DNA from: Adiantum capillus-veneris
Lineage: Eukaryota; Streptophyta; Polypodiopsida; Polypodiales; Pteridaceae
Direction of reading: 5' to 3'
DNA length: 64,000 bases
Assembly (NCBI GenBank): GCA_014529385.2
Contig: CM043965.1
Span: forward strand, 63,387,933 to 63,451,932
Shown here: positions 1 through 11,769 of the stretch, piece by piece
How positions within the stretch are numbered: the stretch's first letter is position 1
Layout of the letters: the number at the start of each line of letters is the position of its first letter
The notes under the pieces: model-generated
What the model saw: only the letters and a program-made list of their open reading frames with translations
Database searches by the model: none
What the model was told of the DNA's origin: nothing
Program-made: the position numbers and the translations under genes

Positions 1-24
1 CTCTCTCTCTCTCTCTCTCTCTCT
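1..24. repeat. (CT)n microsatellite
   Basis: Uninterrupted CT dinucleotide run at the window edge; it probably continues outside the window. Confidence 0.95.
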
Positions 25-117
25 ACGCAAATTCTTTTTCTTTTGGAAGAAAGTGGAACCTTGAAGGGGATAAGAAAAATACATTGACCCACATGTAGGG
101 GGAGGGTCACCCCATCA

Positions 118-335
118 AAGTGTATCATAACCTAAGTAAGAGATCTCTCATTCTAAGCCTTAAGACTGAGTAATACAAAGGAATCTTTCCTCTCCATTGA
201 GACTAGGGAATGCTTCTTTGCATGGCAAGTGTATCATAACCTAAGTAAGAGATCTCTCATTCTAAGCCTTAAGGCTGAGTAATACAAAGGAATCTTTCCT
301 CTCCATTGAGACCAAGGGATGCTTCTTTGCATGGC
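118..335. repeat. 109-bp tandem duplication in LINE remnant
   Basis: Two adjacent copies (about 118-226 and 227-335) start with TGTATCATAACCTAAG and differ at only a few positions. The duplication lies at the 3' (low-coordinate) side of the minus-strand LINE remnant and arose after its insertion or by assembly error. Confidence 0.85.
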
Positions 336-1489
336 AGAAACTGAGAATTCAGGATCAACTAAGAACTTTATTTTCTTACATAGAGCATCTGATGCTCTCC
401 TTAGCTCCAAATGAAGGACCAAAGGGTGACTATCAGGAGAACTGAAGATGAAGGAATTCCTCGATCTCCAAATAAACCATAAAATGAATCCTCTCCATAT
501 ATTCCAAAGGGGGATGTCAAAGCCCCTTACATTTGCCCAATTAGCTGCAGATTCCATAACTGACCCTAGGCTTGAACCTTAGAAACAATTTTCCTGCTTT
601 CTTTACAATAGACAAAGAGGTGGGGGATATCCTATGTTGCTTGATTGCATCTAAGGTAGGTGCCATCATACTTGCCAATCCTTAAAGCTTTGGCACCAAA
701 CCAAATACCTAAGAATAAGTCAAAGTAGAGTATTGTGTTTGACTTCTGAGGTGGGGGATATCCTATGTTGCTTGATTGCATCTAAGGTAGGTGCCATCAT
801 ACTTGCCAATCCTTAAAGCTTTGGCACTACACCAAATACCTAAGAATAAGTCAGAGTAGAGTATTGTGTTTGACTTCTGAGGGGTAGGCCCATATACATT
901 GAAATCTGTAGGACCATTGCCTGTTGCTCCACTGAGGTTCCACTTCTTATTAAGCTTATTCTTCAAGTTCTCTTCAACCCCAGCTTTAGGCTTGAAGCAC
1001 TGGTGGATTTATTTTTGCTAACCATAATAGTTGTGCCTGTCTAGAGTCCATTTGGGAGGAAGGTGAAAATGTGTGAGCACTGTTTGTACTCTTTCAAAAC
1101 ACCATTCAACTACTTTTTGAGACAGTTGGTGTTGTGCCGATATCAGTCTTGATTCTCAATACTTCACATTGAGCCGAAGGAAGAGGTAAAAAGTTGCACA
1201 ATCTCAAGGGCTCTTCTTAGCGTTTCTGATTCAGCTTTGAGAACTTCATGTGCCTCAATGTATGACCATGAGATTCTATCATAGCCTTATCTAGATCAAG
1301 CTGGAGGAGGATACATTCTTGCTTGGTGAAGGAAGCATAATCGATACCAACCATGGCAGCCAAGATGTTGTCATAAATTGATCTTCCTTTTATGAATCCA
1401 TGTTGGTGGGGAGTGATGATTCTATTCAAGGTTGGAGCTAATCTTAGAGCAATCACTTTAGCAATGATCTTGTACGCAATTGTCATCAT
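234..1489 (-). pseudogene. decayed L1-type LINE ORF2 fragment
   Basis: Three open pieces on the minus strand read in LINE order. 1489-1217 carries the reverse-transcriptase palm region (YKIIAKVIALRL, HGFIKGRSIYDNI, then LQLDLDKA) that precedes the first catalytic Asp block. 966-763 and 557-234 match the C-terminal zinc-binding region of plant LINE ORF2 (the latter has FILWFIWRSRN, typical of the zf-RVT tail). Most of the RT after the first Asp motif is missing, frames change, and two tandem duplications (109 bp and 131 bp) interrupt the C-terminal part. It cannot code for an active protein. The family assignment rests on motif recognition only. Confidence 0.8.
617..878. repeat. 131-bp tandem duplication in LINE remnant
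   Basis: Copies at 617-747 and 748-878 begin GAGGTGGGGGATATCC and are nearly identical. They duplicate part of the zinc-binding region of the LINE remnant, so the remnant carries two independent local duplications. Confidence 0.85.
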
Positions 1490-2299
1490 AGAGATAGGTT
1501 GTAATGGAAATCACCAATGTCTTAAAGATTTGGCCATATGGACAAATCTCAAATTATTTCTTAAAGCCAAAGTCTTCCACAAGGTAGTACTTGAAATCTC
1601 TTTCAAGACATGCTCTCAGAACTTTGGCTAAGATTTGGCGATGTGGTTAAATCTTAAACTTGTTTTGAAAGTAGGAATTGGGAAATTCCCAATTCACTAA
1701 TATGGCATTATATGATTTAAGGAGGTAGAGATACATTTATAAGGTCATTATCTTGTAAGGAAAATGTGGCTTTCCATAGTGTAAGGATCAATTTGCGCAC
1801 ACCCTGGAACAGTATCTCCCTTCAAAAAATTTCCATCCAAGGAACAATATCTCCCATCTTTTTTTTTCTCATGGCTCTTAGAAATGCAAAAAGAACCTAT
1901 GAAAATATGGTGACTATTGCTTTAAAAACACAAAAATTCATTATCTTTTATTTTGGCTATATTCTTCTCGACTTCTACTCCATGGCAATGTTCGAGAAAA
2001 GTTTGCCTCAGCTTACCCTTGAGCGGGTTGAAAATTGAGATCTTTCAATTGCAAACCATGGTAAAGGAAAGGAAAGCCAATAGAAATATACAAGAAAATA
2101 GTTCAAAATTCCTACAAAGTTGGAAAATTCTATTGGTATTTTTGCTTTGAATCTTTACGAGAAGGAACCTGGCCGATTAAGAAATAAACTTTCTCAGACA
2201 TTGCTGCACACTTATATGCATGCAAATATACCAATGTGTGTCCCACAAATAAATCATCATCAAGGTCATTAATTTTTTTTAGCAAATCCATCTAGCAAA
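1490..2299. other. AT-rich sequence, no gene recognised
   Basis: Only short open frames without recognisable motifs. The first 150 bases may be further degraded LINE RT sequence on the minus strand. Confidence 0.5.
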
Positions 2300-2549
2300 T
2301 GTGTGCAAATCCAACATGAGACAACAAGAGAACCCTTGAGACTCCACAAAGGGACAATGGAGAGTCCAAGACAAAGAAGTCGTTAAAGAACAAACCTAAG
2401 AGATAGCTTTTAGGATGTCCCATTGTATTTTGCTTCCCTAGCTTCTTGGGCCATTGTGTCGTGAATCTTTTTCCTTTGTAAACTTCTTTGGTTTTCTAAT
2501 ATATCGCTCGCTTTTTATGGGGAAAAAAAGTGTGTGCAAATCCAACATG
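2300..2549 (+). mobile_element. 5'-truncated LINE-like insertion with 19-bp TSD
   Basis: A perfect 19-bp direct repeat, TGTGTGCAAATCCAACATG, lies at 2300-2318 and 2531-2549. The 212 bp between (2319-2530) end in an A-run (2523-2529), and their last 100 bases look like a plant LINE 3' UTR (pyrimidine-rich, with CTTTGTAAACTTC). A long perfect target duplication plus a 3' A-tail is the signature of target-primed reverse transcription. No coding sequence remains. A SINE is possible, but no Pol III A/B boxes were recognised. Confidence 0.75.
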
Positions 2550-2559
2550 CGTGCGAGTT

Positions 2560-2753
2560 CAAACTACTATCAAGCCATAGAACTCTTGCAACAATAAACC
2601 CATCTAGAAGCATTCCATAAGTATTTTCATAATTTGAAGCATTCCATAAGTATTTTCAAACTACTATCAAGCCATAGAACTCTTGCAACAATAAACCCAT
2701 CTAGAAGCATTCCATAAGTATTTTCATAATTTGAGAATGAGGGGTGTTTTGGA
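2560..2753. repeat. 97-bp tandem duplication
   Basis: AAACTACTATCAAGCCATAG starts both copies (2561 and 2658). The shorter motif AGCATTCCATAAGTATTTTC also occurs a third time at the join, suggesting slippage or unequal exchange at that motif. It begins 11 bases after the truncated LINE insertion. Confidence 0.85.
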
Positions 2754-5674
2754 TGACTCAGCCAGGAATCAAGTGCCCTGAATCGCACAAAAAAGGGACC
2801 CTAAAGTAAGGGAGAGTTGGAAAAAATTATTTTCTAAACAAGAATTTTCAAAATCTTGACCATACTTTTAAAAAAATGTATGGTATCTTTCAAAAATGCT
2901 GAAGGCGCATTATTTCTTTTGCTTTTGCTCTAATCTAGCATTTTTTAATTTCCAAATGCTAGTATTGTAAGTTGAGAAATACTTTTCCCTATCGTGTATG
3001 AGACCCTTAATTAGCAAGAAACCAAACTCTTTATCATGGCATTGCAAGATGTATAACACGACATACCACCAAAAACACTTAGTTCTTCAATTGAAGAGGT
3101 TGGAAGGCATTGAAATGCCTCCAAAGAGATGCTCGAAGAAAGTGCAAAGGAGCAGAAAATGTACACTACCATAATGGAACTTTTGGTAACACTGCCAAGG
3201 TAATGAATTCTGCTCAACAAGGTGATGTGGCTTATGGTGGTAAGGATTTCATAAAGTGAGGTGCTTCACATGTAGGTAAGCATATCTGAGACATCTCCAA
3301 GAATGTGCATACTAGTTGTGGACAAGTTCTAATGACGTATATACTATGTTTATGCCTCCGCTCTCCGTGTTCAGACGGTGCAGAAGGTAGCTACATCATG
3401 AATTGAGAGTAACCGTCAATCAGTGAGAAAGAAGAGCAATCTGCGTTTGGTGCTGCCAAGTTCTCTACTACGGGCTTTTGAGAAGGGGGGGGGGGGGGGG
3501 GGGGGGGGGGGGCGGGGGGGCAAAAACAGGTGGGTTCTAAACACGTTGTGCTTCTCTCTATCCAATCCCTTTGTGCTAGCTTGGCTACACGCACCTTCCT
3601 CTCTCGTTGCCTCCGGGTCATCTCTGATGAACCCATCTTTATTCCTTAGACTACTCAAAGAATGAATGCACCATGTGTGTACATGCGATGGGTATGTGTG
3701 TGTCCACACTGGGCAAACAACTAATTTTCCTTTAGCCCCAACAATCTCTCATTTAAAGGCCAATGTGCCCTCAACCAAGAACAACCATGAGAAACCTCAT
3801 CTTATGCCCATTATCATGGCTATGTAGAAGCCACCAATGACTAGAAGTAAACCGCCTGATGTTTACATCCACACTTGTATAACCATGTAAAAATGCTCCA
3901 TGCACATTAGAGAATATGCACAACACTTGACTATCACCCTGATACCTCAACTGATCAAGCGCTACCTCCCATAGCCTCCTACCATGGTTAGCCATGTGCC
4001 AATTCATTGTTTTCACTGTGGAGGCTATCTTTGACTGGATTGTATGCAGGGCATTCTCCCATTCAAGCTTGACACCTTGCAACATAGCCTTATCACATGA
4101 GAGGATAATCCATTAGTTGTCAACCCGCCATCATACATAAGTGGATCATACCTAGCGACACATCTAAGTACATGCACAAAATTGCATACATACTACATCG
4201 AAACTTTTGTTTGTTGTCCTACCATGCTCACATCACATGTACCTACATCTAGAGTTCCAACATTGCCATCCAATGGTTGACATGGTAGCACAGTATCATA
4301 ACCAATATCCATGTCATCCATCCATAACCAAGTCTCATCAATGATTGTCTGTACTCTTGTATAGTCGCAGCACATGCCTCAAATGAGATCACATCATGAC
4401 TACGTACATACCCCAAGAGGAAACACCTCCTTGTATCCTCAAGTACCCGCATTAATGCCTCACAATGCAACATCTTAAGGTGATCACATAATGGAGTATC
4501 ACTATTCTGAAACTCTACATCTTGACCTCTTCAAAAAACCAAAGATCCTCATGAGATCTTCCAATGCTCACTGCCAATGGACACATGATAACACAAAGCA
4601 TCTAGCTCGTTCGCTAAGATCTCTGAAAACATGGGCACATTTATAACATCCTTCAACACCTCGGGTCCATATGCCTAGAAGTCTTGAGATAAATGAAAAG
4701 AGAGTCAAGAAGTTTATGAAGGGATGGCTTAGGATGCATCCACATAATTTTATAAAGTGTCAGTTACCTTCACATCCCACGTACATACAAGTCCTAGAAA
4801 AGCCACATGATTTGACTCTACTTGACACTTGCCACATAAAGGTAATCACGAAATTGAAATGTGAAGCATGACCAAAAGTGCCATGTCATTAGATATCCCA
4901 CTAGGAAATGAGCAAAAACACGTTTGCATGGAGGTAGCGAAGCAAATACCCAATATATCTCCACGCTTGTATGTTGTTGCCCCAACCAGAAGCACTTTCT
5001 TCTACCCATTGCTCTTCCTACAATTATCAAGCCCCTTGATGTTGAAAAGTATGATGGGCTAGTGCAGTAGTTCAAGGCCTAGCGAGTGCAAATGCAAGAA
5101 ATGAGCAAGTAGACACTAGTAAGGCAATCAAGGATGGGATAGAAACTAGGTTTCAAAGCTTGAAGGACTAGAAGGAACACCAAAAAAACTTGATGCATCT
5201 ATGTAATGAACGTATGCAACATTTAGTGTTGATGCAAAGGCTACCATGTGAAAAAGAATGATGACTTCATAATAGACAACGTTATGTACTAGGAAGCTGA
5301 GAGCTTAATGTTGTCATGCATCCTCCATGACTGCAAATTTCCATGAGGATGGATAGCCACAACCCGCTAGTGCATCCAGCTCACCAGGGTTAGGGTGCCA
5401 CTATTAAAGTCAATACAAAATTAGTATCATTGTACCTTCTCCTAGCCCCACCCATGACCCTCAGGTCTAGATCAAATTATTTGGGTGCTCACACTTTTTT
5501 TTTCCTTTAATCATAAGCGCGGTGAATTTATATTAGAGAGACTCAAAGATTACACTTGATTAGCCAGAGAGGGCTAAACTGGATACACCAGGGGTGAGGG
5601 ATGTAGCATATGGGGTGGCGAAGCATACAAGGCTGCCCAAGAAGGGTCCAGACAAGGTGAGCTCTCAAGTTTAG
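2754..5674. other. no gene recognised (about 2.9 kb)
   Basis: Contains short frames on both strands, none with convincing domain motifs. Two minus-strand stretches (3391-3636 and 4249-4473) have faint copia-integrase-like words but are too weak to call. A G homopolymer lies at 3485-3520. Confidence 0.5.
3485..3520 (+). repeat. G homopolymer tract
   Basis: About 35 consecutive G with one C interruption. Apparent poly-Gly or poly-Pro frames across it are artefacts of the tract. Such runs are G-quadruplex prone and are also frequent sequencing-error sites. Confidence 0.9.
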
Positions 5675-5786
5675 GCTCCATATGGGGGGTATCCAAGCAT
5701 GGGACCATACTAGAGGTGTAGCAAGTGAGAGCTCCATATAGGGGGTATCCAAGCATGGGACCATACTAGAGGTGTAGCAAGTGAGA
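5675..5786. repeat. 56-bp tandem repeat, two copies plus partial
   Basis: Units starting GCTCCATAT at 5675 and 5731, with a third partial unit from 5787. The repeat also makes the minus-strand reading frame look internally repetitive (the peptide word CLDTP recurs), which should not be taken as a protein. Confidence 0.85.
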
Positions 5787-6338
5787 GCTCCAAACTTTGC
5801 TCCATAAAAAAGGGGATCAGGGGTGATACCAAAACAAGGGGCTGTTGACACCCATCTCCATTACTACCCTAAGCGAGCGAGGGGAAGGGCATCCAACTCA
5901 ACCTTGACCCTTGCCACAAATCTTCACCCATCCTCAATCTGAGACTCCAAGTGGTAGACCTCAATTCCAACCTTGATTTGCCACTACTCTCTGCTAGGTA
6001 ACTTGACACAGTAGGCCTGAATTCCCATAGGCTAGCAACCACCGGTAATAGTGATCAACATCCATGAGAATTAGCATCTGACAACTTAATGTGCTATTCC
6101 ATGCCAGCTTATTAGAACCCACTCACCACACCTTCGTCACCACCAATAAAACTTTTGTACAAGCTTTGGTTGGGTTCACATTGAGCGGCAGAAGAGTTGA
6201 GCAAAAGCTGCAAGCCAATAAGAAACACTCTCTCACCCTGTCGTGTTCGCATAAGGCGGTGGAAGTTGATGACAGGGCAGCCACGTTAAGGAAGAGATCC
6301 GCTTTTTCTTTTCCACCTTGCCTTGTTTCTCTTCCGAA

Positions 6339-6372
<34 letters not shown>

Positions 6373-6550
6373 TTTGAGCACTTCCACCTTGTTATTCAGT
6401 TTCTGTTTTTTTTTCATGCTTGTCAACTTTAATAAGTTGAAGTCTAGCCATCACCAAGAGCTCATAGTTAGCCATTATTGAGGCTCTGGTCGACCATGAA
6501 TTGCCCTTGGTTGACACATTTGTATATCAAGCACACACTTCATTGTCAAC
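5787..6550. other. no gene recognised
   Basis: Contains the C homopolymer at 6340-6372 and a short proline-rich artefact frame through it. Nothing else is supported. Confidence 0.5.
6340..6372 (+). repeat. C homopolymer tract
   Basis: 33 consecutive C. It is about 2.8 kb from the G tract at 3485, but the flanks of the two tracts are unrelated in either orientation. Confidence 0.9.
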
Positions 6551-7610
6551 AAGAGTGATCAAGGAGGCCATGCTCATGTGCTCTACTTGGGCACCCATTT
6601 TGAAAATCTGATTTTGCGAGTCGTCTATAAAGGGAAAGAGATATGTGAACAAAGAGAGTGCTCAAGGAGGACGTGTTAATGCACTCTAATGGGCATCCAA
6701 TTTTGAATATATATCCTTGAAACTTTTTTGGCTGAATTTTAAGAGAAAAAATTATACAACACAAAAATGGAGATGATTTTTCTTCATAAAGAGAGTGCTC
6801 AAGGAGGCCACATTAATGAGGCCTACTTGGGACACACAATTTCAGAAATATATTTTTTGAAAATATTCTTTTAAAAAATTGAGAGAATTTTGTTTACACG
6901 AACAAAGTTCATATTGTTTTTTTACAAAGAGAGTGCTCAAGGAGGCCATGTTAACACGATCCACTTGGGCATCTATAATTGAAAGTATTCTTAAATCTAT
7001 TTGAGAAAAGGATGAAAGGTAGCCATGTTTTGTTTGATTTGTGAAAATATTCTTAAAAAGTATTGAGGGTAGAATTTTGACAAGATCAAAGTTAATATAT
7101 TTTTCTTCATAATAAGAGTGCCTAAGGAGAAACTTCATCAAGTCCTTCGTGCTCTTTATCTCCGAAACATTGAAGGCCACCGTTGACGCCAAGCTTAGCC
7201 GGATTGTTCCAAATGCCTTTCAGTCAAGGACAATCCATGCTTCGTCTGCCATTGTTGCGAGCTTCTTTGCAAGACCGCCTATTGGCAAATAAAGGTCCTT
7301 TTAGTAGAGATAGTCTTCAATCTGCACCTTCCACTGTTGAGTTAATACGGTCTTCTTGTGCCTTTGATTCTGAAAAGATATTTTTTAGAATCGTTTTAAC
7401 TTTTTTGAAGGAAAATTTGTGGAATACCAAAGTTAAGATTTTTTTACCATAAAGAGAGTGCTTCTACGTGGGCACCCAATTTGAGAAGATACTTTTGACA
7501 ATCTTCTTTAAATTTTTTGAGAAAATACCTTTTACAACACCAATGTTGAGATATTTTCTTCACCAACAGATTATTCAAGGAGACCTGTTAACACCTGCTA
7601 TTTAGCATCC
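6551..7610. repeat. degenerate long-period repeat array
   Basis: A diverged unit recurs at roughly 100-180-bp spacing. It carries AAGAGAGTGCTCAAGGAGGCC followed by about 20 bases and CTTGGGCACCCA, then a T/A-rich tail containing TTTTTTGAGA. Starts are visible near 6551, 6651, 6788, 6926, 7111 and 7451, with a decayed one near 7570. Period and identity are irregular. A copia gag scrap (7134-7338) interrupts the array. Confidence 0.65.
7134..7338 (-). pseudogene. copia gag N-terminal fragment
   Basis: By eye this is clearly homologous at nucleotide level to 23001-23205, the start of the gag gene of the Tnt1-like copia element in this window. The peptide word ASTVAFNVSE is present in both. Only about 200 bp remain, without LTR or downstream gag, and they are embedded in the degenerate repeat array. 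It is a relic of a second copy of that family. Confidence 0.8.
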
Positions 7611-8429
7611 TTTTTTCAATTCTTTTCAAAAAAATACATTAATGAGAATGTATTTCTTTTTTCTAGATACATGGGCGGAATCTATGAAGTATGGACATTT
7701 TGAGAGCATTTGTTGTAAAAGGATGCTATTTTGAACATCTTTTGGCAATTATTCTATTGGATCCTTCATGATGCAAAAATTTATCCATATTAATATCAAT
7801 ATACACATCTAGAACTACCTATAAAATAAAGAGTAAAGATATTTGTTTTAAGCCCTTCTTCTATTCTTATTTTTCTCTGTCATGAAACACTAATGGAGAA
7901 AATTGTTGCACAACACTGTCCATGTTAGCATGGATAATTTTACGGGTCATTTCTCTAAAGTATATACAAATCCGAAATTAAAAGATAAGAAAATGGATAT
8001 TGTTTTGGTGGATAGTAGATGAGGATAATTCAAACGAGGATAAAGCACAAGTTCAAGTTATGCATTTCCCTACTCTACACCTAAGCAAGCCTCCTTATAG
8101 AGAAGGCAAACCTTGTCCGAGTCATGTAACTTTCATTGGGAGATAAACATCATATACATTGAAAATGGTTGCATTAAGTTTCCTTTTTATGAGTAACAAA
8201 ATGTTTTCTCAAAAATAAAAAGCTTCAAGCCATACAAAGTGTGCTCTATCATGGTAAAGAAAGGGGTATGCTATTGATATTTACTTATCAACACTTGAAA
8301 CATGTTTGGCATCATGTGCAAGGTGCAAAAATCTTATTAGACTTATGGTATCTAGCACAATATCAAAATGGTTTATTTGTGCCATTAACAAGACGTCTGG
8401 AGACAGACGTTGGCACTGCCTGTCACTCC

Positions 8430-8472
<43 letters not shown>

Positions 8473-10384
8473 AGATTAAAGAGGAGAAGAATAAAACATA
8501 CCTTTCAAAATTTGGAGGGTACTCCGTTGTACACTGGCTGAAAATCCCTTGGTATACATCCTCCCTTTTTGCCAAAGGCAATGCCAACAAAAGATCAAAC
8601 ACTCTAATATGAAAGCAACGGTTGTAATATGAGAGCAACGATTGGATACCAAAAGAACTATCCTTCCTCAATGCCAATATAGACTACTATATTATGGTTG
8701 TGATCTAGAGTGCTCATACCACACGCATTTGCAAGGTGGATATACCATAATTGGGCCTTGGCTCACAAGAAATCAAAGTTCAATCTCTTAAATGAAGGGT
8801 AGGTCTCGCTTACACAAGCAAATTGATTTACTTGACCCATATTGGCCTAGAGGAAGCTAATTTTAAAGGTTAAGGAGGTGTACAAGAGCAAAGATCCATT
8901 GGCAAAAGAGGCCCACAATGGCATTACCTAGACTAGTGTTGGACAATGATAGCCATATACCACAATATGTGATGAGCATGGAACATAAAGAGAAGGCCAC
9001 AAAAAAACCCAAAAAAAAAGCGTGCTAGGAATTTCAAAAATATTTGTTCAAGAAAGGTTATTGAATAAAACATTTCTGGATTTCTGAAGAACAATAACAA
9101 AGTAAAGGTCAATTGCTTTTACTCACTATCAAAAACAATGCAAAGATTAGCACAAGCGACTCTAGAAAGCCAATTTCTTGCATCATGTTTTAGGAGTAAT
9201 GTAATTATTTTGAATTAGTGTATGCTCCAAAGTGGGATGCATAAAGGATATGGATGATGTTTAGACACGTAAGTTTCTGTGATGTCTTCGATCTCTTGCT
9301 ACCTAGCAAGGAAATTTTGTGTACGCGTTGCATTAAATAGATCCAATTCCTTCTATTGTTGCTCAAAAGTAGGATGGGTCATTCCCTCTTGCTCGTGAAG
9401 TGGCTATCTTGCAGATTTACTAGATGACATTCTTATTGCTCACATGAGCCACAATACTCGTAGCTATAAAGAATTTTCTTCAAATTTACAAATTCTAACT
9501 AAATCTATCTAGAAAGCCTATGCAAAAATGCCATAGGGACTACTAATATTTATTTTTTACATATCCAAATTCCACACCCAAGAAGAATGTATGGAAGGTC
9601 AATATTAGGATAAATAGTTTCAACCAGATTCTGTTCCACCTAAAGACCCAAAATTTGAAATATTTAAATATGGCAAAAAATGCTCATCACAGAACTAGTT
9701 CAGTGTCAAAGGTAGTGGAAGGCCAGACGGAAACAGGTATTTCCAAAAAGAAATTGGCCAAATTTTTAGTATTTTCACACTATTTGTTATGCTCTCAACC
9801 ACATTTTCAAATTTCGAATCGGTATGATTGTGAGCTGAGGCACCACTTTTCCCAAACACTAGTGTGAAACTTCTTTGATTCATGGTTGGAAGAACAGTCC
9901 ATTATGCATTTGAGGTGCGCTGACTCAATCAGCAACATACCGCAAACCTAGTGTCTAGAAAATCCAAAATGACGTAAAATGCTTCCATTCAGAAGCATAA
10001 AGAAGCTAAGCCACTTAGAAACCTTAATCAGGACTGTTTAACTGCAACATAACTCAAATCTAGGATCTAAAAAACCTATTATGGTGTAAAAAGGTTCCAT
10101 TTAGAAGCATACAAATAACATAAGCCATTTGGAAAATTCTTACTCCAGCACGCATGGCGCTGCCAGCTCTACAAAAAGTTGCTGCATCTCTTCAAGCGAC
10201 AAAGAAAATTGGTATAATGCTCTTGAACATTTTTCCTTAAACGAGTCTTGCAGCAATAGCTGAGAAACTGGAAAAACAGAAAAACCTATAAACAAGACTT
10301 CCTGAGGAGCACGCTTGTAATTAGAGACACTAGCACCTCCTTGAACTCCTTGAACACCCCTAAGGAATCAATGAACAAGCTCTA
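7611..10384. other. no gene recognised (about 2.8 kb)
   Basis: AT-rich sequence with only short frames. A GA microsatellite lies at 8435-8468. Part of the right-hand end may be sequence downstream of the PP2A B' exon, which is on the minus strand. Confidence 0.5.
8435..8468. repeat. (GA)n microsatellite
   Basis: 34-base perfect GA run. Confidence 0.95.
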
Positions 10385-10864
10385 ATGCAAACCCTCTTGC
10401 CCCTTTTCTGTTCTCAGCAGAAAGCTCACGCTTTTAGAAGAATTAACGTATGCCAAGCACACTCAAAAGACACCGTAAAGCAACCTAATCACACAATTAC
10501 AGAACGTCAAAGCAAGCTCAACTTTAGAGGGCACAAACAGACCTCTTACTTAAATTGTACTACTAGGCAGATTAGCTCGCAGCAGAGCTCCATCCATAAA
10601 CACCAAAATCCAGGAAGACATAACAAGAACTTGCAGAGTGCATATTTATGGGCGACCCCAAGAGCCATGCACGGTATTAGATTAGATTACACTCCTGCAT
10701 GCATGCCAGTAACGACATGGGAATGGGCTTGCCAGAACCGGCAAACACAGAAGACTAACAGAAAGTACCAATGGCAGCAGGATCCGACACTGAAGTTCTC
10801 TCTACGTAATCTCATAAATTGACAGCTGACTTGTAACCTGCGACACGCCATACCTATACAAGTT
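10385..10864 (-). other. probable 3' UTR of the PP2A B' gene
   Basis: Directly downstream of the TAG stop of the exon at 10865-11179 on the minus strand. Base composition is more balanced than in the surrounding AT-rich sequence and no transposon motif is visible. The polyadenylation site was not identified, so the extent is a guess. The plus-strand open frame 10385-10822 has no recognisable motifs and is likely chance. Confidence 0.4.
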
Positions 10865-11179
10865 CTAGATATTTTCAGCTTTTTTGGTATCTCCAAGCAA
10901 TTCAAGTCGCTTCCAAGTGATTTCCCTCTTCTCTTCCACTGATTTTGCTTTGTCTTCATCCTCTTTATATTTCTTTTGGCATTCTTGAAAAAGTTCCTCA
11001 TCCAGGTCCTGAAACATCTTTCTGACATTGGTTGTTAACCCATTGACTGCAAGGCTCCAGTGGCGACTTGTATTCCTTTCCAATGCAGGAAAAATAAGAG
11101 GCAAAATTACATGTCGATTTTGCGCAACCAAGTTCACAATATGATCATTGTTCCACAAAAAAAGAGCACGCTCTGCAAC
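10865..11179 (-). CDS. PP2A regulatory subunit B'/B56, terminal exon
   Basis: B'/B56 proteins are HEAT-repeat regulatory subunits that direct the PP2A core enzyme to phosphoprotein substrates. The exon encodes 104 residues and a TAG stop. It begins VAERALFLWNNDHIV, continues with HVILPLIFPALERN, HWSLAVNGLTTNVRKMF and a Glu/Lys-rich tail with TWKRLELLG, all hallmarks of the conserved B' C-terminus. Just upstream on the minus strand is a good 3' splice site (TTTGCCATCATGCAG before GTTGCAGAG), at the position where I recall plant B' genes having an intron. The exon has no stop or frameshift and looks functional. The 5' exon(s), holding most of the HEAT repeats, are not visible anywhere up to 64000. 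Either the intron is very long and filled with transposons, or the gene was broken. An unspliced, intron-bounded fragment argues against a processed pseudogene. Confidence 0.9.
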   Translation of the reverse strand, partial: VAERALFLWNNDHIVNLVAQNRHVILPLIFPALERNTSRHWSLAVNGLTTNVRKMFQDLDEELFQECQKKYKEDEDKAKSVEEKREITWKRLELLGDTKKAENI

Positions 11180-11769
11180 CTGCATGATGGCAAACAACTT
11201 ACAAAACTTAAATTGGGAGGTACCAAATATCCAATTTTGCAAAGAGACTTGCAGAACAGCAAATGTTGCTACTGTACACAGCTGGGTTAACTAAGTAAGT
11301 TAATCAGACCTTTTGGGACTGCTTGACACTGTCTTGGTTCCAAAACAGGACACTTGAGTGTCCTTTTTCAGAAAAATTCAAGAGACTCTTGCACAACTTG
11401 ATTTGTCCTACACGTTCAGCCTCAAAAGGACATTAATATAGTCTTTCCTTCTCTCTCTGTGCGATCTCACTATCTGCAGCGTTTTCTCTCTCTAGTGACC
11501 TCTCTTCCCTTCATCGCCCCCTCTTCCACTTGCATCATTTTCTGCTTGCACATGTTGCATGTGACGTCAGTCAGGGTCCCCTAGGCTGAGATGCAGTTGG
11601 ACAGAGGGCTGCCCACTATAACAGGCTGATTCGGAGGAGGTTTTCACCACAGCATCATGGAACTTTGATGGCTGTCCATTGATTGAGAATCTTCTTCACT
11701 GGTTGCACATGCGATCATCATCCGGTTCACTTTTTCTGCTGCCCCTTTGACATAATATCAAAGCCGCTG
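11180..11769 (-). other. start of upstream intron of PP2A B' gene
   Basis: Lies between the splice acceptor at 11180 and the first B-family LTR. No further B' exon is recognisable. A perfect hairpin, AGGACACT-TG-AGTGTCCT, is at about 11347-11364. The right part (about 11450-11560) is CT-rich. Confidence 0.5.

Noticed and set aside
3391-3640. Minus-strand word FSLIDGYSQF resembling retroelement integrase or RT
   Set aside because: A single word next to a G homopolymer; the downstream frame shows no continuation.
3416-3709. Proline- or glycine-rich frames across G/C homopolymers (also 6091-6432 and 26791-27114)
   Set aside because: Produced by homopolymer translation; no conserved context.
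4249-4473. Minus-strand peptide with copia-integrase-like words (CEALMRV, RRCFLLGY, RSHDVISFE)
   Set aside because: The spacing between words is wrong and no flanking integrase or RT sequence supports it; too short to call.
10687-11028. Second minus-strand frame overlapping the PP2A B' exon
   Set aside because: Different frame from the conserved protein; shadow.
11347-11364. Perfect hairpin as terminator or small RNA
   Set aside because: Arms of only 8 bp in an intron; no U-run or precursor-like extended stem.
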